Below, piece after piece: positions 31,547 to 43,056 of a stretch of DNA of 64,000 bases. A program made the translations under genes and the position numbers. The notes beneath the pieces are model-generated. The model had not been told where the DNA came from and searched no databases. It worked only from the letters and a program-made list of their open reading frames with translations. Source of the stretch: Sulfitobacter sp. S223 (GTDB lineage Bacteria; Pseudomonadota; Alphaproteobacteria; Rhodobacterales; Rhodobacteraceae). How positions within the stretch are numbered: the first letter of the stretch is position 1; each line of letters opens with the position of its first letter. The stretch is taken from NCBI RefSeq assembly GCF_025143825.1, contig NZ_CP083560.1, positions 310,001-374,000 of the forward strand, in the 5' to 3' direction.

Positions 31547-33623
31547 CACTCCTCCTCCCGTCGAGATTTCGACAGTACGCAAAAGCGTGCTTTCCGGAGC
31601 TTCCTTCATTTGGATTATCCCGCTTCTGGCGCTTGTGGTCGCCTTTGGCGTTGCATGGCAATCCTACGCCGCGCGCGGACCGGTTATCATCGTGAAGTTT
31701 ACCGACGGCGCGGGCATTTCCGCGGGTGAAACAAAGCTCAAGTACCGCGACATTGAAGTAGGCGATGTCGAAGAGGTGGGCTTTGGTGAAGGGTTGGACA
31801 AGGTCGAAGTGCACATTCGCCTCCACAAGGATGTCGCGGAATATGTCGATGCAAGTTCGGTCTTCTGGATCGTGCAGCCAGAGGTCACTGCGCAAGGTGT
31901 CACTGGCCTTAGCACAGTTCTAAGTGGCGTCTATATCGAAGGTTCATGGGATAGTGAGATTGGTCTGCCTTCCAGTACTTTCAAAGGGTCGGATGTGGCA
32001 CCTTTGATCCAGCCGGGTGAAAGTGGCCTGCAGATCGCTTTCCGGTCCACGGCGAACGGAACGCTGACAGACAATGCACCAATCCTATTTCGCGGTATTC
32101 AGGTGGGGCAGGTCGGACGTGCCCAGATTTCGCGTAGTGGTGCCTATGCGATTACCGAAGGTTTGATCTATGAAGAGCACCGCAATCTGATCAGCTCTTC
32201 AACGCGCTTCTGGGATACTTCGGGTTTTAGTTTCTCTGTTGGTCCTGCTGGTGCCGAGATCGACTTTTCGTCGCTGGCAACGCTGGTGGGCGGTGGGATA
32301 ACCTTTGATACCTTCGTTTCAGGCGGTGAGCCTGCCCGCGACGGTGAGGTGTTTCAGGTTTTTGAGAGCAAGGAAGTTGCGCGCAACAGTCTTTTCACCA
32401 GTTCGGAAGTAGACCCGCTGCGCATGAGCGTGATCTTCGAAGAGAATATTTCCGGCCTAGCCGTCGGAGCGCCAGTGGAGCTGAGCGGATTCCGGATCGG
32501 TTCGGTTGAGAGTTTGTCCGGCATCGTGGACTTCAACCAGTTCGGCGATAGCCGCGTGCGGTTGAATGTGGTCTTGTCGATCCAGCCTGCGCGTCTTGGT
32601 CTTCCGGGCGAAGTTTCGGCGGCGGCTGCCTTGGGCCTTTTGCAGGATCGGGTTGCGAATGGTCTGCGCGCCCGACTGGCTTCTGCCAGCCTGCTGACAG
32701 GTGGCCTGAAAGTTGAAATGATAGAGGTAGAGGATGCGCCGCCTGCGAGGTTGATTTCGGAGGGGCTTGATCTGCCCGTCATGCCGACCACAAAGAGCGA
32801 GACTTCGGATGCCGCTGCAACAGTGGAAGGCGTGTTCACGCGGATCAACAACCTGCCTATCGAAGAACTGCTGAACAGCGCAATAAACGTGATGAATTCG
32901 GCGGAGCTGCTGATGTCTAACGGTGACCTGCAAAAGGTGCCGGGCGATGTCAGCACATTGTTGAGTGATATTTCAGGGATTGTGACGTCCGATGATGTGA
33001 AGAACATTCCTGTTGCGCTGAATGCGACGCTAACGCGGGTTGAGGGGCTGGTGGCCGAGCTGGAACAGCAACGTATCGCCGAATCCCTTGGTAAAACGCT
33101 TACTGCGGCTGCGGATGCAGCAGATGCGGTGACGTCATCGGTCGAAGGTGTGCCGGAGCTGGTGACCGATATTCAAGCTGTCGCGTCTAAGGCCGCATCG
33201 CTGGAATTTGATGTTCTCATTCAAGAGCTGACCTCGCTTACGACTTCGGCTGAGGCATTGGTCAGCAGCCCCGAGACGGCGCAGCTTCCTGTGGCGTTGT
33301 CTGGCGCATTGGATCAGTTGAATGCCACTTTGCGCGAACTGCGCGAAGGCGGGGCGGTCGAGAATGTGAACCAAACGCTGGCTTCGGCGCGTAATGCTGC
33401 AGATAGCATTGCTGTTTCCTCCAAAGATCTGCCGCAGGTGATCGACCGTCTCAATGCGCTTTTTGTGCAAGCGGGTCGCACCATCGAAGGCTACAATCGC
33501 GGGGATGAGCTGAGCCGTTCTGTCGAGACAACGCTGCGTGATATCCAACAAGCCGCCAGCGCGCTAGAAAAACTTGCGCGTACCATTGAACGAAATCCAA
33601 ATTCTCTGCTGCTGGGAAGATAA
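31539..33623 (+). CDS. pqiB: PqiB, MCE-domain intermembrane transport protein
   Basis: The 694-residue protein has an N-terminal membrane anchor (SFIWIIPLLALVVAFGVAW) and three MCE domains (about 45-120, 165-235 and 285-380; for example GETKLKYRDIEVGDVEEVGF, APILFRGIQVGQV and APVELSGFRIGSV). A long helical, Ala/Leu/Val-rich region (about 420-690) follows, which in E. coli PqiB forms a needle across the periplasm. Its length exceeds E. coli PqiB (546 residues), implying a longer needle. ATG 31539 overlaps pqiA by eight bases. pqiC starts one base after the stop. Confidence 0.92.
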   Translation: MANTPPPVEISTVRKSVLSGASFIWIIPLLALVVAFGVAWQSYAARGPVIIVKFTDGAGISAGETKLKYRDIEVGDVEEVGFGEGLDKVEVHIRLHKDVAEYVDASSVFWIVQPEVTAQGVTGLSTVLSGVYIEGSWDSEIGLPSSTFKGSDVAPLIQPGESGLQIAFRSTANGTLTDNAPILFRGIQVGQVGRAQISRSGAYAITEGLIYEEHRNLISSSTRFWDTSGFSFSVGPAGAEIDFSSLATLVGGGITFDTFVSGGEPARDGEVFQVFESKEVARNSLFTSSEVDPLRMSVIFEENISGLAVGAPVELSGFRIGSVESLSGIVDFNQFGDSRVRLNVVLSIQPARLGLPGEVSAAAALGLLQDRVANGLRARLASASLLTGGLKVEMIEVEDAPPARLISEGLDLPVMPTTKSETSDAAATVEGVFTRINNLPIEELLNSAINVMNSAELLMSNGDLQKVPGDVSTLLSDISGIVTSDDVKNIPVALNATLTRVEGLVAELEQQRIAESLGKTLTAAADAADAVTSSVEGVPELVTDIQAVASKAASLEFDVLIQELTSLTTSAEALVSSPETAQLPVALSGALDQLNATLRELREGGAVENVNQTLASARNAADSIAVSSKDLPQVIDRLNALFVQAGRTIEGYNRGDELSRSVETTLRDIQQAASALEKLARTIERNPNSLLLGR

Positions 33624-33624
33624 T

Positions 33625-34182
33625 ATGACACTGATCAAACCAATCGCCGCCGCTGCCGCGCTGGCCATCTTGGCCGCTTGTGGCGCGCCGAATCGTATCG
33701 CCGTGCAACCACCTGCTATCTCCGAGACTGTGGGGATTGGCTATCGTTCGGTTGAGGTGAAGGACGTGTCGCTGCCCAGTTATGCCTCGGCAGATGAAAT
33801 CGCTCAACAAGCGCCGGATGGCACGTTGATTACGTCGAAGGTTCTTTGGGCGGATTCGCCGGATCGTGCCATTGGGCTTGAGCTGAGCCGGAATCTTGCA
33901 CGGCTGACGCGTGCGCGCATTGCGTCGGAGCCGTGGCCGTTCGAGGAAGCGGCTGCAGCCACGTTGGACGTAAGGTTTACCGATCTGGTGGCAGGTACCG
34001 ACGGGGTATTCCGGGCTACCGGTCAGTATTTCGTCGGCGTCTACCAGGGCCGTGAGCGTTCGGGCGTTTTTGATCTTGCCGTCGCCTATGACCCCAAGGG
34101 CGGACCTACTGCTATCGCGCAAGCGCGGGGCCAGATCATACTGGATCTTGCAAAATATCTGGCGCGTGAAGGCCTGCGTTGA
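33625..34182 (+). CDS. pqiC: PqiC-like outer-membrane lipoprotein
   Basis: A 185-residue lipoprotein with lipobox LAACG after a short signal peptide (MTLIKPIAAAAALAILAACG). The mature part matches the ABC-type transport auxiliary (PqiC/YmbA) fold, with the RSVEVKDVSLPSYASADEI start and a final helical RGQIILDLAKYLA. PqiC binds the needle tip of PqiB at the outer membrane. It follows pqiB by one base and ends the Pqi operon. Confidence 0.87.
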   Translation: MTLIKPIAAAAALAILAACGAPNRIAVQPPAISETVGIGYRSVEVKDVSLPSYASADEIAQQAPDGTLITSKVLWADSPDRAIGLELSRNLARLTRARIASEPWPFEEAAAATLDVRFTDLVAGTDGVFRATGQYFVGVYQGRERSGVFDLAVAYDPKGGPTAIAQARGQIILDLAKYLAREGLR

Positions 34183-34228
34183 GCTGATACCCTTGCGTGA
34201 AGGGCGTTAGCGCCCTACATCGCTACCC

Positions 34229-34717
34229 ATGGCTCAGGTAAAATCATCATCAAAGTCGGACCCGAACTATAAGGTCATCGCAGAAAACCGCCGTGCGCGG
34301 TTTGATTACGCGATCGAGGATGATGTTGAATGCGGCATCATGCTTGAGGGATCAGAAGTGAAGTCCCTGCGGATGGGCGGCTCCAATATCGCGGAAAGCT
34401 ATGCTGCGGTTGAGGATGGCGAGCTTTGGTTGGTGAACAGCTATATCGCGCCCTACAAGCAGGCAAAAACCTTTGGCCACGAAGAACGCCGCCGCCGCAA
34501 ACTGCTGGTTAGCCGTAAGCAATTGGCCGAGATGTGGAATGCGACCCAGCGCAAGGGTATGACCCTTGTCCCGATGGTGATGTATTTCAACCATCGCGGC
34601 ATGGCGAAGATCAAGATCGGCATCGCCAAGGGTAAAAAACTGCACGATAAGCGCGAAGATGCCGCCAAACGGGATTGGTCGCGGCAGAAGTCGCGTCTGC
34701 TGAAAGATCACGGGTAG
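34229..34717 (+). CDS. smpB: SsrA-binding protein SmpB
   Basis: The 162-residue SmpB binds tmRNA and brings it to stalled ribosomes for trans-translation. Motifs seen: [39 protein letters not shown] and the C-terminal [18 protein letters not shown] tail, which enters the empty mRNA channel. Length is normal. Just upstream, a GGGCG / CGCCC hairpin (34201-34216) has no T tract. The tmRNA gene itself is not in this window. Confidence 0.96.
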   Translation: MAQVKSSSKSDPNYKVIAENRRARFDYAIEDDVECGIMLEGSEVKSLRMGGSNIAESYAAVEDGELWLVNSYIAPYKQAKTFGHEERRRRKLLVSRKQLAEMWNATQRKGMTLVPMVMYFNHRGMAKIKIGIAKGKKLHDKREDAAKRDWSRQKSRLLKDHG

Positions 34718-34735
34718 CGACTGTAGAAAAAAAAA

Positions 34736-34801
34736 CGGGGTCCAGCCCCCGCCTTCGCTTTGGCGAAGACTCCCCCGGGATATTTTCGGCCAAAAGAAAT
34801 G
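34736..34801. repeat. Rhodobacteraceae-type intergenic repeat element
   Basis: Three blocks follow each other: GGGGTCCAGCCCCC (34737-34750), a CTTCGC/GCGAAG hairpin (34753-34768), and the core ACTCCCCCGGGATATTTTCG continuing into GCCAAAAGAAATG. I know this arrangement as a common intergenic motif in Rhodobacteraceae genomes. A degenerate relative of the core is at 57296-57329. It sits between smpB and the sulfurtransferase gene and could act in transcription termination. Confidence 0.6.
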
Positions 34802-34876
34802 CGCATCATGGTGCATAGTCTTGCCCCGATTTTGCTGTCGGAGTAGTCAGGGGTGTGCAACCAAGGGGAAGCCACC

Positions 34877-35731
34877 ATGACAGATGATCCAAAAACACTT
34901 GTGTCTACCGAATGGTTGGCAAAGCATCTCAAAGATCCCGATCTGCGGGTTATTGATGCGTCCTGGTATTTGCCAACAGAAGAACGCGATCCTAAGGCGG
35001 AATATGACGCTGCACATATACCGGGTGCGCGGTTTTTTGATATTGAAGAAATCTCTGACGCGCGGTCGAGTTTGCCGCATATGGCACCTCCGGTAGAGAA
35101 GTTCATGTCGCGGATGCGGGCCATGGGTGTGGGCGACGGGCACCAGATCGTCGTTTATGACGGTGCGGGTATTATGTCGGCACCCCGTGTGTGGTGGCTT
35201 TTTAAACTTATGGGGCAGGAAAATGTTGCCGTCTTGGATGGCGGTTTTCCAAAATGGCTGGCAGAAGAACGCCCGACCGAAGACATGCCGCCAATTCCAC
35301 GCGATAGACACATGACCGTCCGTTTTCAGAACCATCTGGTGCGCGACGTCACGCAAGTGGCTCATGCGTCAAAATTAGGCAGCCCCCAAATTGTGGATGC
35401 CCGCGCCGCCGCCCGTTTTCGCGGCGAAGCGCCAGAGCCGCGTGAAGGGCTGCGCGCTGGTCACATCCCGAAATCGCGCAACGTGCCATTCGGAACCCTA
35501 CTCAATGCCGACCAGACGATGAAATCCGTTGATGAGAGCCGCGCCGTTTTCGAGGCCGCAGGGGTGGATATGGGTAAGCCTGTTATCACTTCGTGTGGGT
35601 CCGGCGTAACGGCGGCGGTTTTGGCGTTGGCCTTGGAACGACTTGGGCACCATGACTGGGCTCTTTATGATGGATCATGGGCTGAGTGGGGGATGTTCCC
35701 GACTGTGCCAATCGCAACCGGAGATGCGTAA
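34877..35731 (+). CDS. sseA: 3-mercaptopyruvate/thiosulfate sulfurtransferase
   Basis: The 284-residue protein has two rhodanese domains: an inactive N-terminal one (about 10-135) and a C-terminal one (about 155-280) with the active Cys in TSCGSGVTA. The CGSGVT loop is the mercaptopyruvate sulfurtransferase type. It moves sulfur from mercaptopyruvate to thiol acceptors. AAGGGGAAG precedes ATG 34877. The stop overlaps the aminotransferase start (TAATG); that partner could make mercaptopyruvate from cysteine by transamination, so the pair may form a cysteine-to-sulfane-sulfur route. Confidence 0.9.
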   Translation: MTDDPKTLVSTEWLAKHLKDPDLRVIDASWYLPTEERDPKAEYDAAHIPGARFFDIEEISDARSSLPHMAPPVEKFMSRMRAMGVGDGHQIVVYDGAGIMSAPRVWWLFKLMGQENVAVLDGGFPKWLAEERPTEDMPPIPRDRHMTVRFQNHLVRDVTQVAHASKLGSPQIVDARAAARFRGEAPEPREGLRAGHIPKSRNVPFGTLLNADQTMKSVDESRAVFEAAGVDMGKPVITSCGSGVTAAVLALALERLGHHDWALYDGSWAEWGMFPTVPIATGDA

Positions 35732-36915
35732 TGTTTGAGACACTGAAGCAGCAGCCTGCTGATAAAATTCTGGCCTTGATGCAAATGTATAAGGAAGATC
35801 CGCGGGACACCAAGATCGACTTGGGTGTTGGCGTGTACAAAGACGCGACTGGCCTCACGCCGGTTATGCGTGCGATCAAGGCTGCAGAGCACCAGCTGTG
35901 GGAAACGCAAGATAGCAAGGTTTACACGGGCCTTGCGGGCGATCCTGCATTTGGAGACGCGATGATTGATCTGGTACTGGGCGATGTTGTGCCACGTGCG
36001 AATATTGCAGCAGCTGCCACACCCGGTGGCACAGGTGCCTGTCGTCAGGCGTTTGAGTTGATCCAGATGGCGAACCCCGATGCGCGGGTGTTTGTTTCGA
36101 ACCCGACATGGCCCAATCACATCTCTATGCTCGGGTATCTCGGCGTTGAGGTCGTGCATTATCGGTACTTTGACGAAGAGACGCGCGGCGTTGATTTCGA
36201 CGGCCTGATTGCGGATCTAAAAACAGCCAAGAAGGGTGATGTGGTTTTGCTGCACGGCTGCTGTCACAATCCTACGGGCGCTAACCTGAATAGTTCCGAA
36301 TGGGACGAGGTGATCAAAGTGCTGCTGGAAACCGGCGCCACACCGATGATCGACATCGCCTATCAAGGCTTTGGGGACGGCTTGGATGAGGATGCAGCAG
36401 CGACGCGCAAAGTGGTCGCTTCGGTCCCCGAGTGTATCATCGCGGCGAGCTGTTCAAAGAACTTCGGCATCTACCGTGAGCGTACGGGGCTGCTGATGGT
36501 GGTAAGCGCAGACAGCAGTGCGCAGGCGCTTAATCAGGGGACGCTTGCGTTTCTGAACCGTCAGAACTTTAGTTTTCCGCCGGACCATGGTGCGCGTCTT
36601 GTGACGATGATCCTGAATGATCCAGCCTTGCGGGCGGATTGGCAGGCTGAGCTGGAGGAAGTGCGCCAATCCATGCTGGGACTGCGCCAACAGTTGGCGG
36701 CCGAATTGCAGCGGCTTTCCGGATCTGACCGGTTCGGGTTTCTTGCGCAGCATCGTGGCATGTTCTCGCGTCTGGGGACGTCGCCCGAGATGGTAGAGGC
36801 ATTGCGTGTCGAGCATGGCATTTACATGGTGGGCGACAGCCGCATGAATATTGCCGGGCTTAATGCCCAGACTGTTCCAATTCTTGCAAAAGCTATAGTT
36901 GATACCGGGGTCTAA
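35731..36915 (+). CDS. Aromatic/aspartate aminotransferase (class I, TyrB/AspC type)
   Basis: A 394-residue fold-type I PLP aminotransferase of the AspC/TyrB subgroup: KIDLGVGVYKDATGLTPVM, HGCCHNPTGANL, DIAYQGFGDGL and the PLP-Lys in ASCSKNFGIYRERTG. It exchanges amino groups between aromatic or acidic amino acids and 2-oxoglutarate. ATG 35731 overlaps the sulfurtransferase stop by one base. Subgroup members can also transaminate cysteine, which would feed the neighbour with mercaptopyruvate; that link is inference from gene order. Confidence 0.9.
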   Translation: MFETLKQQPADKILALMQMYKEDPRDTKIDLGVGVYKDATGLTPVMRAIKAAEHQLWETQDSKVYTGLAGDPAFGDAMIDLVLGDVVPRANIAAAATPGGTGACRQAFELIQMANPDARVFVSNPTWPNHISMLGYLGVEVVHYRYFDEETRGVDFDGLIADLKTAKKGDVVLLHGCCHNPTGANLNSSEWDEVIKVLLETGATPMIDIAYQGFGDGLDEDAAATRKVVASVPECIIAASCSKNFGIYRERTGLLMVVSADSSAQALNQGTLAFLNRQNFSFPPDHGARLVTMILNDPALRADWQAELEEVRQSMLGLRQQLAAELQRLSGSDRFGFLAQHRGMFSRLGTSPEMVEALRVEHGIYMVGDSRMNIAGLNAQTVPILAKAIVDTGV

Positions 36916-36936
36916 ACCCGCCCTATCACCTGATAT

Positions 36937-36970
36937 AAAAAGCCCCGCATCATCTGATGCGGGGCTTTTT
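36937..36970. terminator. Bidirectional terminator between aminotransferase and amtB
   Basis: AGCCCCGCATCA and TGATGCGGGGCT form a perfect 12-bp stem, with AAAA before and TTTTT after, so it can stop transcription from both converging genes. Confidence 0.92.
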
Positions 36971-37028
36971 CGTTGGCGTCGTTATGCGCGGCCCGCCGAG
37001 TAAGAGATCGGGGGCCGCGTTGTTCTTG

Positions 37029-38357
<1,329 letters not shown>

Positions 38358-38373
38358 CGTATCGTCCTTTAGG

Positions 38374-38712
<339 letters not shown>

Positions 38713-38968
38713 CTAATTGTCCCCTCTTGGTTCGCAGGCCATCCTGCTAAATGCAGATGCAGAAAACCGGATTGGGTGGGCGAAAGGGAAGCTGATCTAG
38801 GTATCTGGCGGTCCATCTTTCGGTATACATGACTAAAAATTAGGCGGAAATTGAATTGTGCTTAAAAGGTGTGCAGTAATATGAGGCGTTGGAGTGGATC
38901 AAATGCTAAACAATCGGGTCAGAGCGGTCTAAGATGCCGCAAAACAGTAGGCGAGCAGGCCAAAATTC

Positions 38969-41194
38969 ATGAGTGATTCACCAAAGCGCAGAAACCCGCT
39001 GGTTGCTGACAAGCGATACAGCCGTAAACCGGCCATGGCGTCGTCGAAGTCGGCTGCAAAGCCGAAAGCGAAGGCAAAGAGATCCCGTAAGGCCCCCCGT
39101 CAACGTCGTGGTGGTATTCTGGGACTGCTGAGTGCGTTGGTGCGTTGGTTCTTCCGGCTGATCTGGGTGATCTTCTCGCGCATCGTGCTTGTGGGCTTTG
39201 CGGTGTTGGCGCTTATTGTCGGCTATTTTTATACAACCCTGCCGCCGGTTGACGATCTTTTGGATGGCCGTGCCAAAGGCTCTGTCACGATGTTGGACAA
39301 CAACAACGAAGTTTACGCGTGGCGTGGTGACCAGTTTGGTGGCGCGGTGACAGCTGAAAACGTTTCACGCCATCTGAAGAATGCGGTCATCGCGACCGAG
39401 GATAAGAGATTCTACAAACATTTCGGGCTCAGTCCGCGCGGTATCGCATCTGCGGTGCGCATCAACCTGAGCGAAGGCCGCGGCCCTCTGTCAGGCCATG
39501 GTGGTTCAACAATTACGCAGCAGACGGCTAAGCTGTTGTGTCTGGGGGAACCGTTTGACCCGACGGCTGGCCAGACCGAGGCCGAGTATGAATCCGAGTG
39601 TCGCCGCGGATCGCTGAAGCGGAAGGCAAAGGAGGCGGTCTATGCCATGGCAATGGAGGCCAAGTACTCCAAAAACGAGATTCTATCGATCTATCTGAAC
39701 CGCGCATATATGGGCGGTGGTGCATATGGTGCCGAGGCTGCCTCCCAGCGGTTCTTCGGCAAATCGGCGGCCACCCTGAACCCTGCTGAGGCCGCAACGA
39801 TTGCTGGTCTGTTGACCGCGCCAAGCACGCTCTCGCCAACGTCAAACCTTGAGCGTTCGCGCAATCGTGCGGCGACTGTGCTGCGTTTGATGAATGAACA
39901 GGGCTATCTTTCGGATGAAGAAGAAGCTGTGGCGCAAGCCAGCCCGGCGGAATTGTCCGATGCGGCAGAGGCGCGCGCCGGCGGATATTTTGCAGATTGG
40001 GTTATGTCGACCGGTCCTGAATTCTTTACGCGGAACACAACCGAAGACGTGATTATCCGGACCACGTTGGACCAGAACATGCAGCGCGCTGCAGTGGCGG
40101 GGCTGAACTGGGTATTTGAGAATAAGGTGCGTCCAGGTTCCAAAGCGCAGGCCGCGATTGTTGTGATGAGCGCGGACGGAGCGGTGCGTGCAATGGTGGG
40201 GGGGCGTAAAACAAAAGTGTCAGGTGCGTTCAACCGGGCCACGCAGGCGTTGCGCCAGACCGGCTCTGCCTTCAAGCCATTCGTTTATGCAGCGGCTCTT
40301 GATCTTGGTTATTCGCCGAATGATCTGGTCGATGACAGCCCTTATTGTGTTTACACTCCCGGCTCGGGCGAGTGGTGCCCGAAGAACTATACCAACCGCT
40401 TTGTCGGACAGACAACGATGACAAACGCGCTGGCGCAGTCTTTGAATATTCCGGCGGTTAAAATTTCTGAGTCGGTCGGACGGGAGACCGTAAGTGCGGT
40501 CGCATCACAATTCGGGATCAAAAACGATCTGGCGGCAGGCCCTGCAATGGCGCTTGGGGCATCGGAAAGTACGCTGATCGAAATGACGGGCGCCTTTGCG
40601 GGCATCCTGAACGGCGGTTCGTCTGTGACACCCTACGGATTGATTGACCTGAAACTGCGTGGCGATACCGAACCTTTGATGGGCACGGGCGGCGGCATCG
40701 GGGAGCGTGTCATTCAGGAGAGTGCCGCAGGCCAGTTGATCTATATGATGGAAAAAGTGGTTGCCGAAGGTACCGGACAGCGTGCGCAATTTGGTGGTCG
40801 TCAGCTTGCAGGAAAAACAGGCACCACATCAGCGGCGAAAGATGCTTGGTTCATCGGCTTCTCTGCTGACTACGTTGCCGGCGTCTGGATGGGGTACGAT
40901 GACAACACGCCCCTGAAAGGGGTGACAGGCGGAGGATTGCCGGCGGAAATCTGGCGTGAAGTTATGATGCGCGTTCATGAGGGCGTCCCGATGAAGCCAC
41001 TGCCAATGATTGCGCCAGCGCCTGCGCAGGTGATTTTCGAAGGGGATGTCAACGAGGTAGCCCCGATCGCGAATTCCGGTCAAAGTCAGCCGCGGCAACC
41101 GCGCGCGTCAAATATTATCGATCAGGTTTTGCAGGACATCTTCGGTGGCGGCGATGGCAGCCGGTCATCTGGTTCCCAAGGGGGGGACAGATAA
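38969..41194 (+). CDS. Class A penicillin-binding protein (transglycosylase/transpeptidase)
   Basis: The 741-residue bifunctional enzyme polymerises and crosslinks peptidoglycan. A basic N-terminal tail (about 1-45) precedes one membrane helix (about 55-90). The GT51 domain shows ATEDKRFYKHFG with the catalytic Glu, GGSTITQQTAKLL and a second Glu region, KRKAKEAVYAMAMEAKYSKN. The transpeptidase domain shows SAFK (RQTGSAFKPFVYA), SLN (AQSLNIPAV) and KTGTTSAAKDAW. A Ser/Gly-rich tail ends the protein. It is monocistronic, with about 255 bases of non-coding DNA upstream that show no clear element. Confidence 0.93.
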   Translation: MSDSPKRRNPLVADKRYSRKPAMASSKSAAKPKAKAKRSRKAPRQRRGGILGLLSALVRWFFRLIWVIFSRIVLVGFAVLALIVGYFYTTLPPVDDLLDGRAKGSVTMLDNNNEVYAWRGDQFGGAVTAENVSRHLKNAVIATEDKRFYKHFGLSPRGIASAVRINLSEGRGPLSGHGGSTITQQTAKLLCLGEPFDPTAGQTEAEYESECRRGSLKRKAKEAVYAMAMEAKYSKNEILSIYLNRAYMGGGAYGAEAASQRFFGKSAATLNPAEAATIAGLLTAPSTLSPTSNLERSRNRAATVLRLMNEQGYLSDEEEAVAQASPAELSDAAEARAGGYFADWVMSTGPEFFTRNTTEDVIIRTTLDQNMQRAAVAGLNWVFENKVRPGSKAQAAIVVMSADGAVRAMVGGRKTKVSGAFNRATQALRQTGSAFKPFVYAAALDLGYSPNDLVDDSPYCVYTPGSGEWCPKNYTNRFVGQTTMTNALAQSLNIPAVKISESVGRETVSAVASQFGIKNDLAAGPAMALGASESTLIEMTGAFAGILNGGSSVTPYGLIDLKLRGDTEPLMGTGGGIGERVIQESAAGQLIYMMEKVVAEGTGQRAQFGGRQLAGKTGTTSAAKDAWFIGFSADYVAGVWMGYDDNTPLKGVTGGGLPAEIWREVMMRVHEGVPMKPLPMIAPAPAQVIFEGDVNEVAPIANSGQSQPRQPRASNIIDQVLQDIFGGGDGSRSSGSQGGDR

Positions 41195-41319
41195 GCGGGG
41201 TGGGATTGTCTTTACTATTGAACTACAGAGTTTTCATTTGCAGATATGTTAAAGATTTATAGCCCGACGGTTACGGGAGCGATTTGATTAGCCGTTGAGC
41301 GGCACTTAGAAAGGTATCG

Positions 41320-43056
41320 ATGCAGACGGATGTACTAAAACGTGGTCGCGAAGAGCTTCGGCAAGTTCGAAAACGCAGCCGCTCGCTTTATTGGACCGTT
41401 GGTCTATTTTCGGCCTTCGCGAACCTGCTGATGCTGACGGGCCCGATCTATATGTTGCAGGTCTATGATCGGGTCTTGGGGTCGGGAAGTCAGGAGACAC
41501 TGGTGGCACTGTCGCTGCTGGTTCTGTTCCTTTACGGCGTCATGGGTATTCTCGATTATACGCGTGGCCGGATCATGGCGCGCGTCGGTGCGCGGTTTCA
41601 GGATGATTTGGACCGACGGGTGTTTGATGCGGTTGTGCGCAAGTCGGCAGTGGCGCCGGACAGCAAAACAAATGGCAGCCTCGGTGATTTGGAATCCGTA
41701 CAGCGTTTGATTACATCACCAGTTTTGATGGCCGCTTTTGACTTGCCGTGGACGCCGATCTTCTTTGCTGGAATTTTCGTATTTCACCCCTATCTAGGGT
41801 ATCTTGCGCTTGCTGGCGCGGCTGTTCTAATCGCGATCACGATCGCGAACCAGTTATTGTCGCGCGGTGCGCAGTCCCGTGCTGCGATCGCAGGCCAGCA
41901 GGCGGGTGCCATGGCCGACCAAATCCGAACAGAGGCGGAGATGGTGCAGGCGATGGGAATGCGCAACGCTGCCTTTACCCGTTGGCAAAAGGCGCGTTGC
42001 GAAGCGCTCTCCGGACAGGTTGTGGCAACAGACGTCGGCGGCACATTCACGTCGATGACCAAGACGATCCGTCTTTTCCTTCAGTCTGCTATGCTGGGCA
42101 TGGGGGCCTATCTGGTGTTGCGCAACGAGATGACACCGGGGGCTATGATTGCCGGGTCAATCCTGTTGGGACGTGCGTTGGCTCCTGTAGAAATGGCATT
42201 GAACCAATGGCCTTTGGTCCAGCGCGGTGTGACCGGCTGGAATAATCTGGCTGAACTATTGGGTGTTGTTGCGCCTGAGCCTCCACGCACGGCGCTACCC
42301 AAGCCGCGTGCGCAACTGATTGCAAAGAATCTGACCGTGGTGCCGCCGGGCGAAAAGCAGGCATCGCTCAAATCGGTCTCGTTTAGTGTGCAGCCGGGGC
42401 AAGCCGTTGGTGTGATTGGTCCGTCGGGTGCCGGAAAATCCACGCTGGCGCGCACGTTGACTGGCGTTTGGCGCCCGGCGGGTGGGTCTGTTCGATTGGA
42501 CGGGGCGTCGCTTGAACACTATGGCAGCGAGACTTTGGGCCATCATATCGGCTATCTGCCGCAGCGCGTTTCGCTGTTTGACGGTACCATCGCGCAGAAT
42601 ATTGCGCGTTTGGCCGATGCACCGGATGATGCGAAGGTTGTTGCTGCCGCGAAGATGGCCGCAGCTCATGAGATGATCCTTGAGCTACCCGACGGCTATG
42701 ACACCATAATCCGGTCCGGTCAGGTGCGCCTGTCAGGCGGTCAGATGCAAAGGATCGGCCTTGCACGCGCCCTTTACGATGATCCGGTCATACTGGTCCT
42801 TGATGAGCCGAATTCGAACTTGGACAACACGGGTTCACAGGCGCTCAATCAGGCGATCCGCAAGATGAAGGAAGCGGGGCGCTCTGTGCTGATCATGGCC
42901 CACCGTCCAGCGGCCATTCAGGAATGTGACACGCTGTTGGTTCTGGATGGCGGCATGCGCATGGCCTTCGGACCAAAGGATGAGGTTCTTAGAGGCATGG
43001 TGAAGAACCATCAGGAAATCCAGAAAGCACCTAAAGACGAAGGCGGCGTGACATGA
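41320..43056 (+). CDS. Type I secretion system ABC permease/ATPase (PrtD-like)
   Basis: A 578-residue half-transporter: six helices in the first about 300 residues (MLTGPIYMLQVYDRVLGSGS is the family signature), then the ATPase with Walker A GPSGAGKSTL, signature LSGGQMQRIGLARAL and Walker B VILVLDEPNSNLD. There is no N-terminal C39-like domain, so it belongs with exporters of RTX proteases, lipases or S-layer proteins. The HlyD partner overlaps its stop (ATGA). No RTX substrate or TolC gene is in view. Confidence 0.9.
   Translation: MQTDVLKRGREELRQVRKRSRSLYWTVGLFSAFANLLMLTGPIYMLQVYDRVLGSGSQETLVALSLLVLFLYGVMGILDYTRGRIMARVGARFQDDLDRRVFDAVVRKSAVAPDSKTNGSLGDLESVQRLITSPVLMAAFDLPWTPIFFAGIFVFHPYLGYLALAGAAVLIAITIANQLLSRGAQSRAAIAGQQAGAMADQIRTEAEMVQAMGMRNAAFTRWQKARCEALSGQVVATDVGGTFTSMTKTIRLFLQSAMLGMGAYLVLRNEMTPGAMIAGSILLGRALAPVEMALNQWPLVQRGVTGWNNLAELLGVVAPEPPRTALPKPRAQLIAKNLTVVPPGEKQASLKSVSFSVQPGQAVGVIGPSGAGKSTLARTLTGVWRPAGGSVRLDGASLEHYGSETLGHHIGYLPQRVSLFDGTIAQNIARLADAPDDAKVVAAAKMAAAHEMILELPDGYDTIIRSGQVRLSGGQMQRIGLARALYDDPVILVLDEPNSNLDNTGSQALNQAIRKMKEAGRSVLIMAHRPAAIQECDTLLVLDGGMRMAFGPKDEVLRGMVKNHQEIQKAPKDEGGVT

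Noticed and set aside
38713-38968. Sigma-54 promoter upstream of glnK
   Set aside because: A TGGC is visible on the minus strand, but the rest of the TGGCAC-N5-TTGC pattern is missing.
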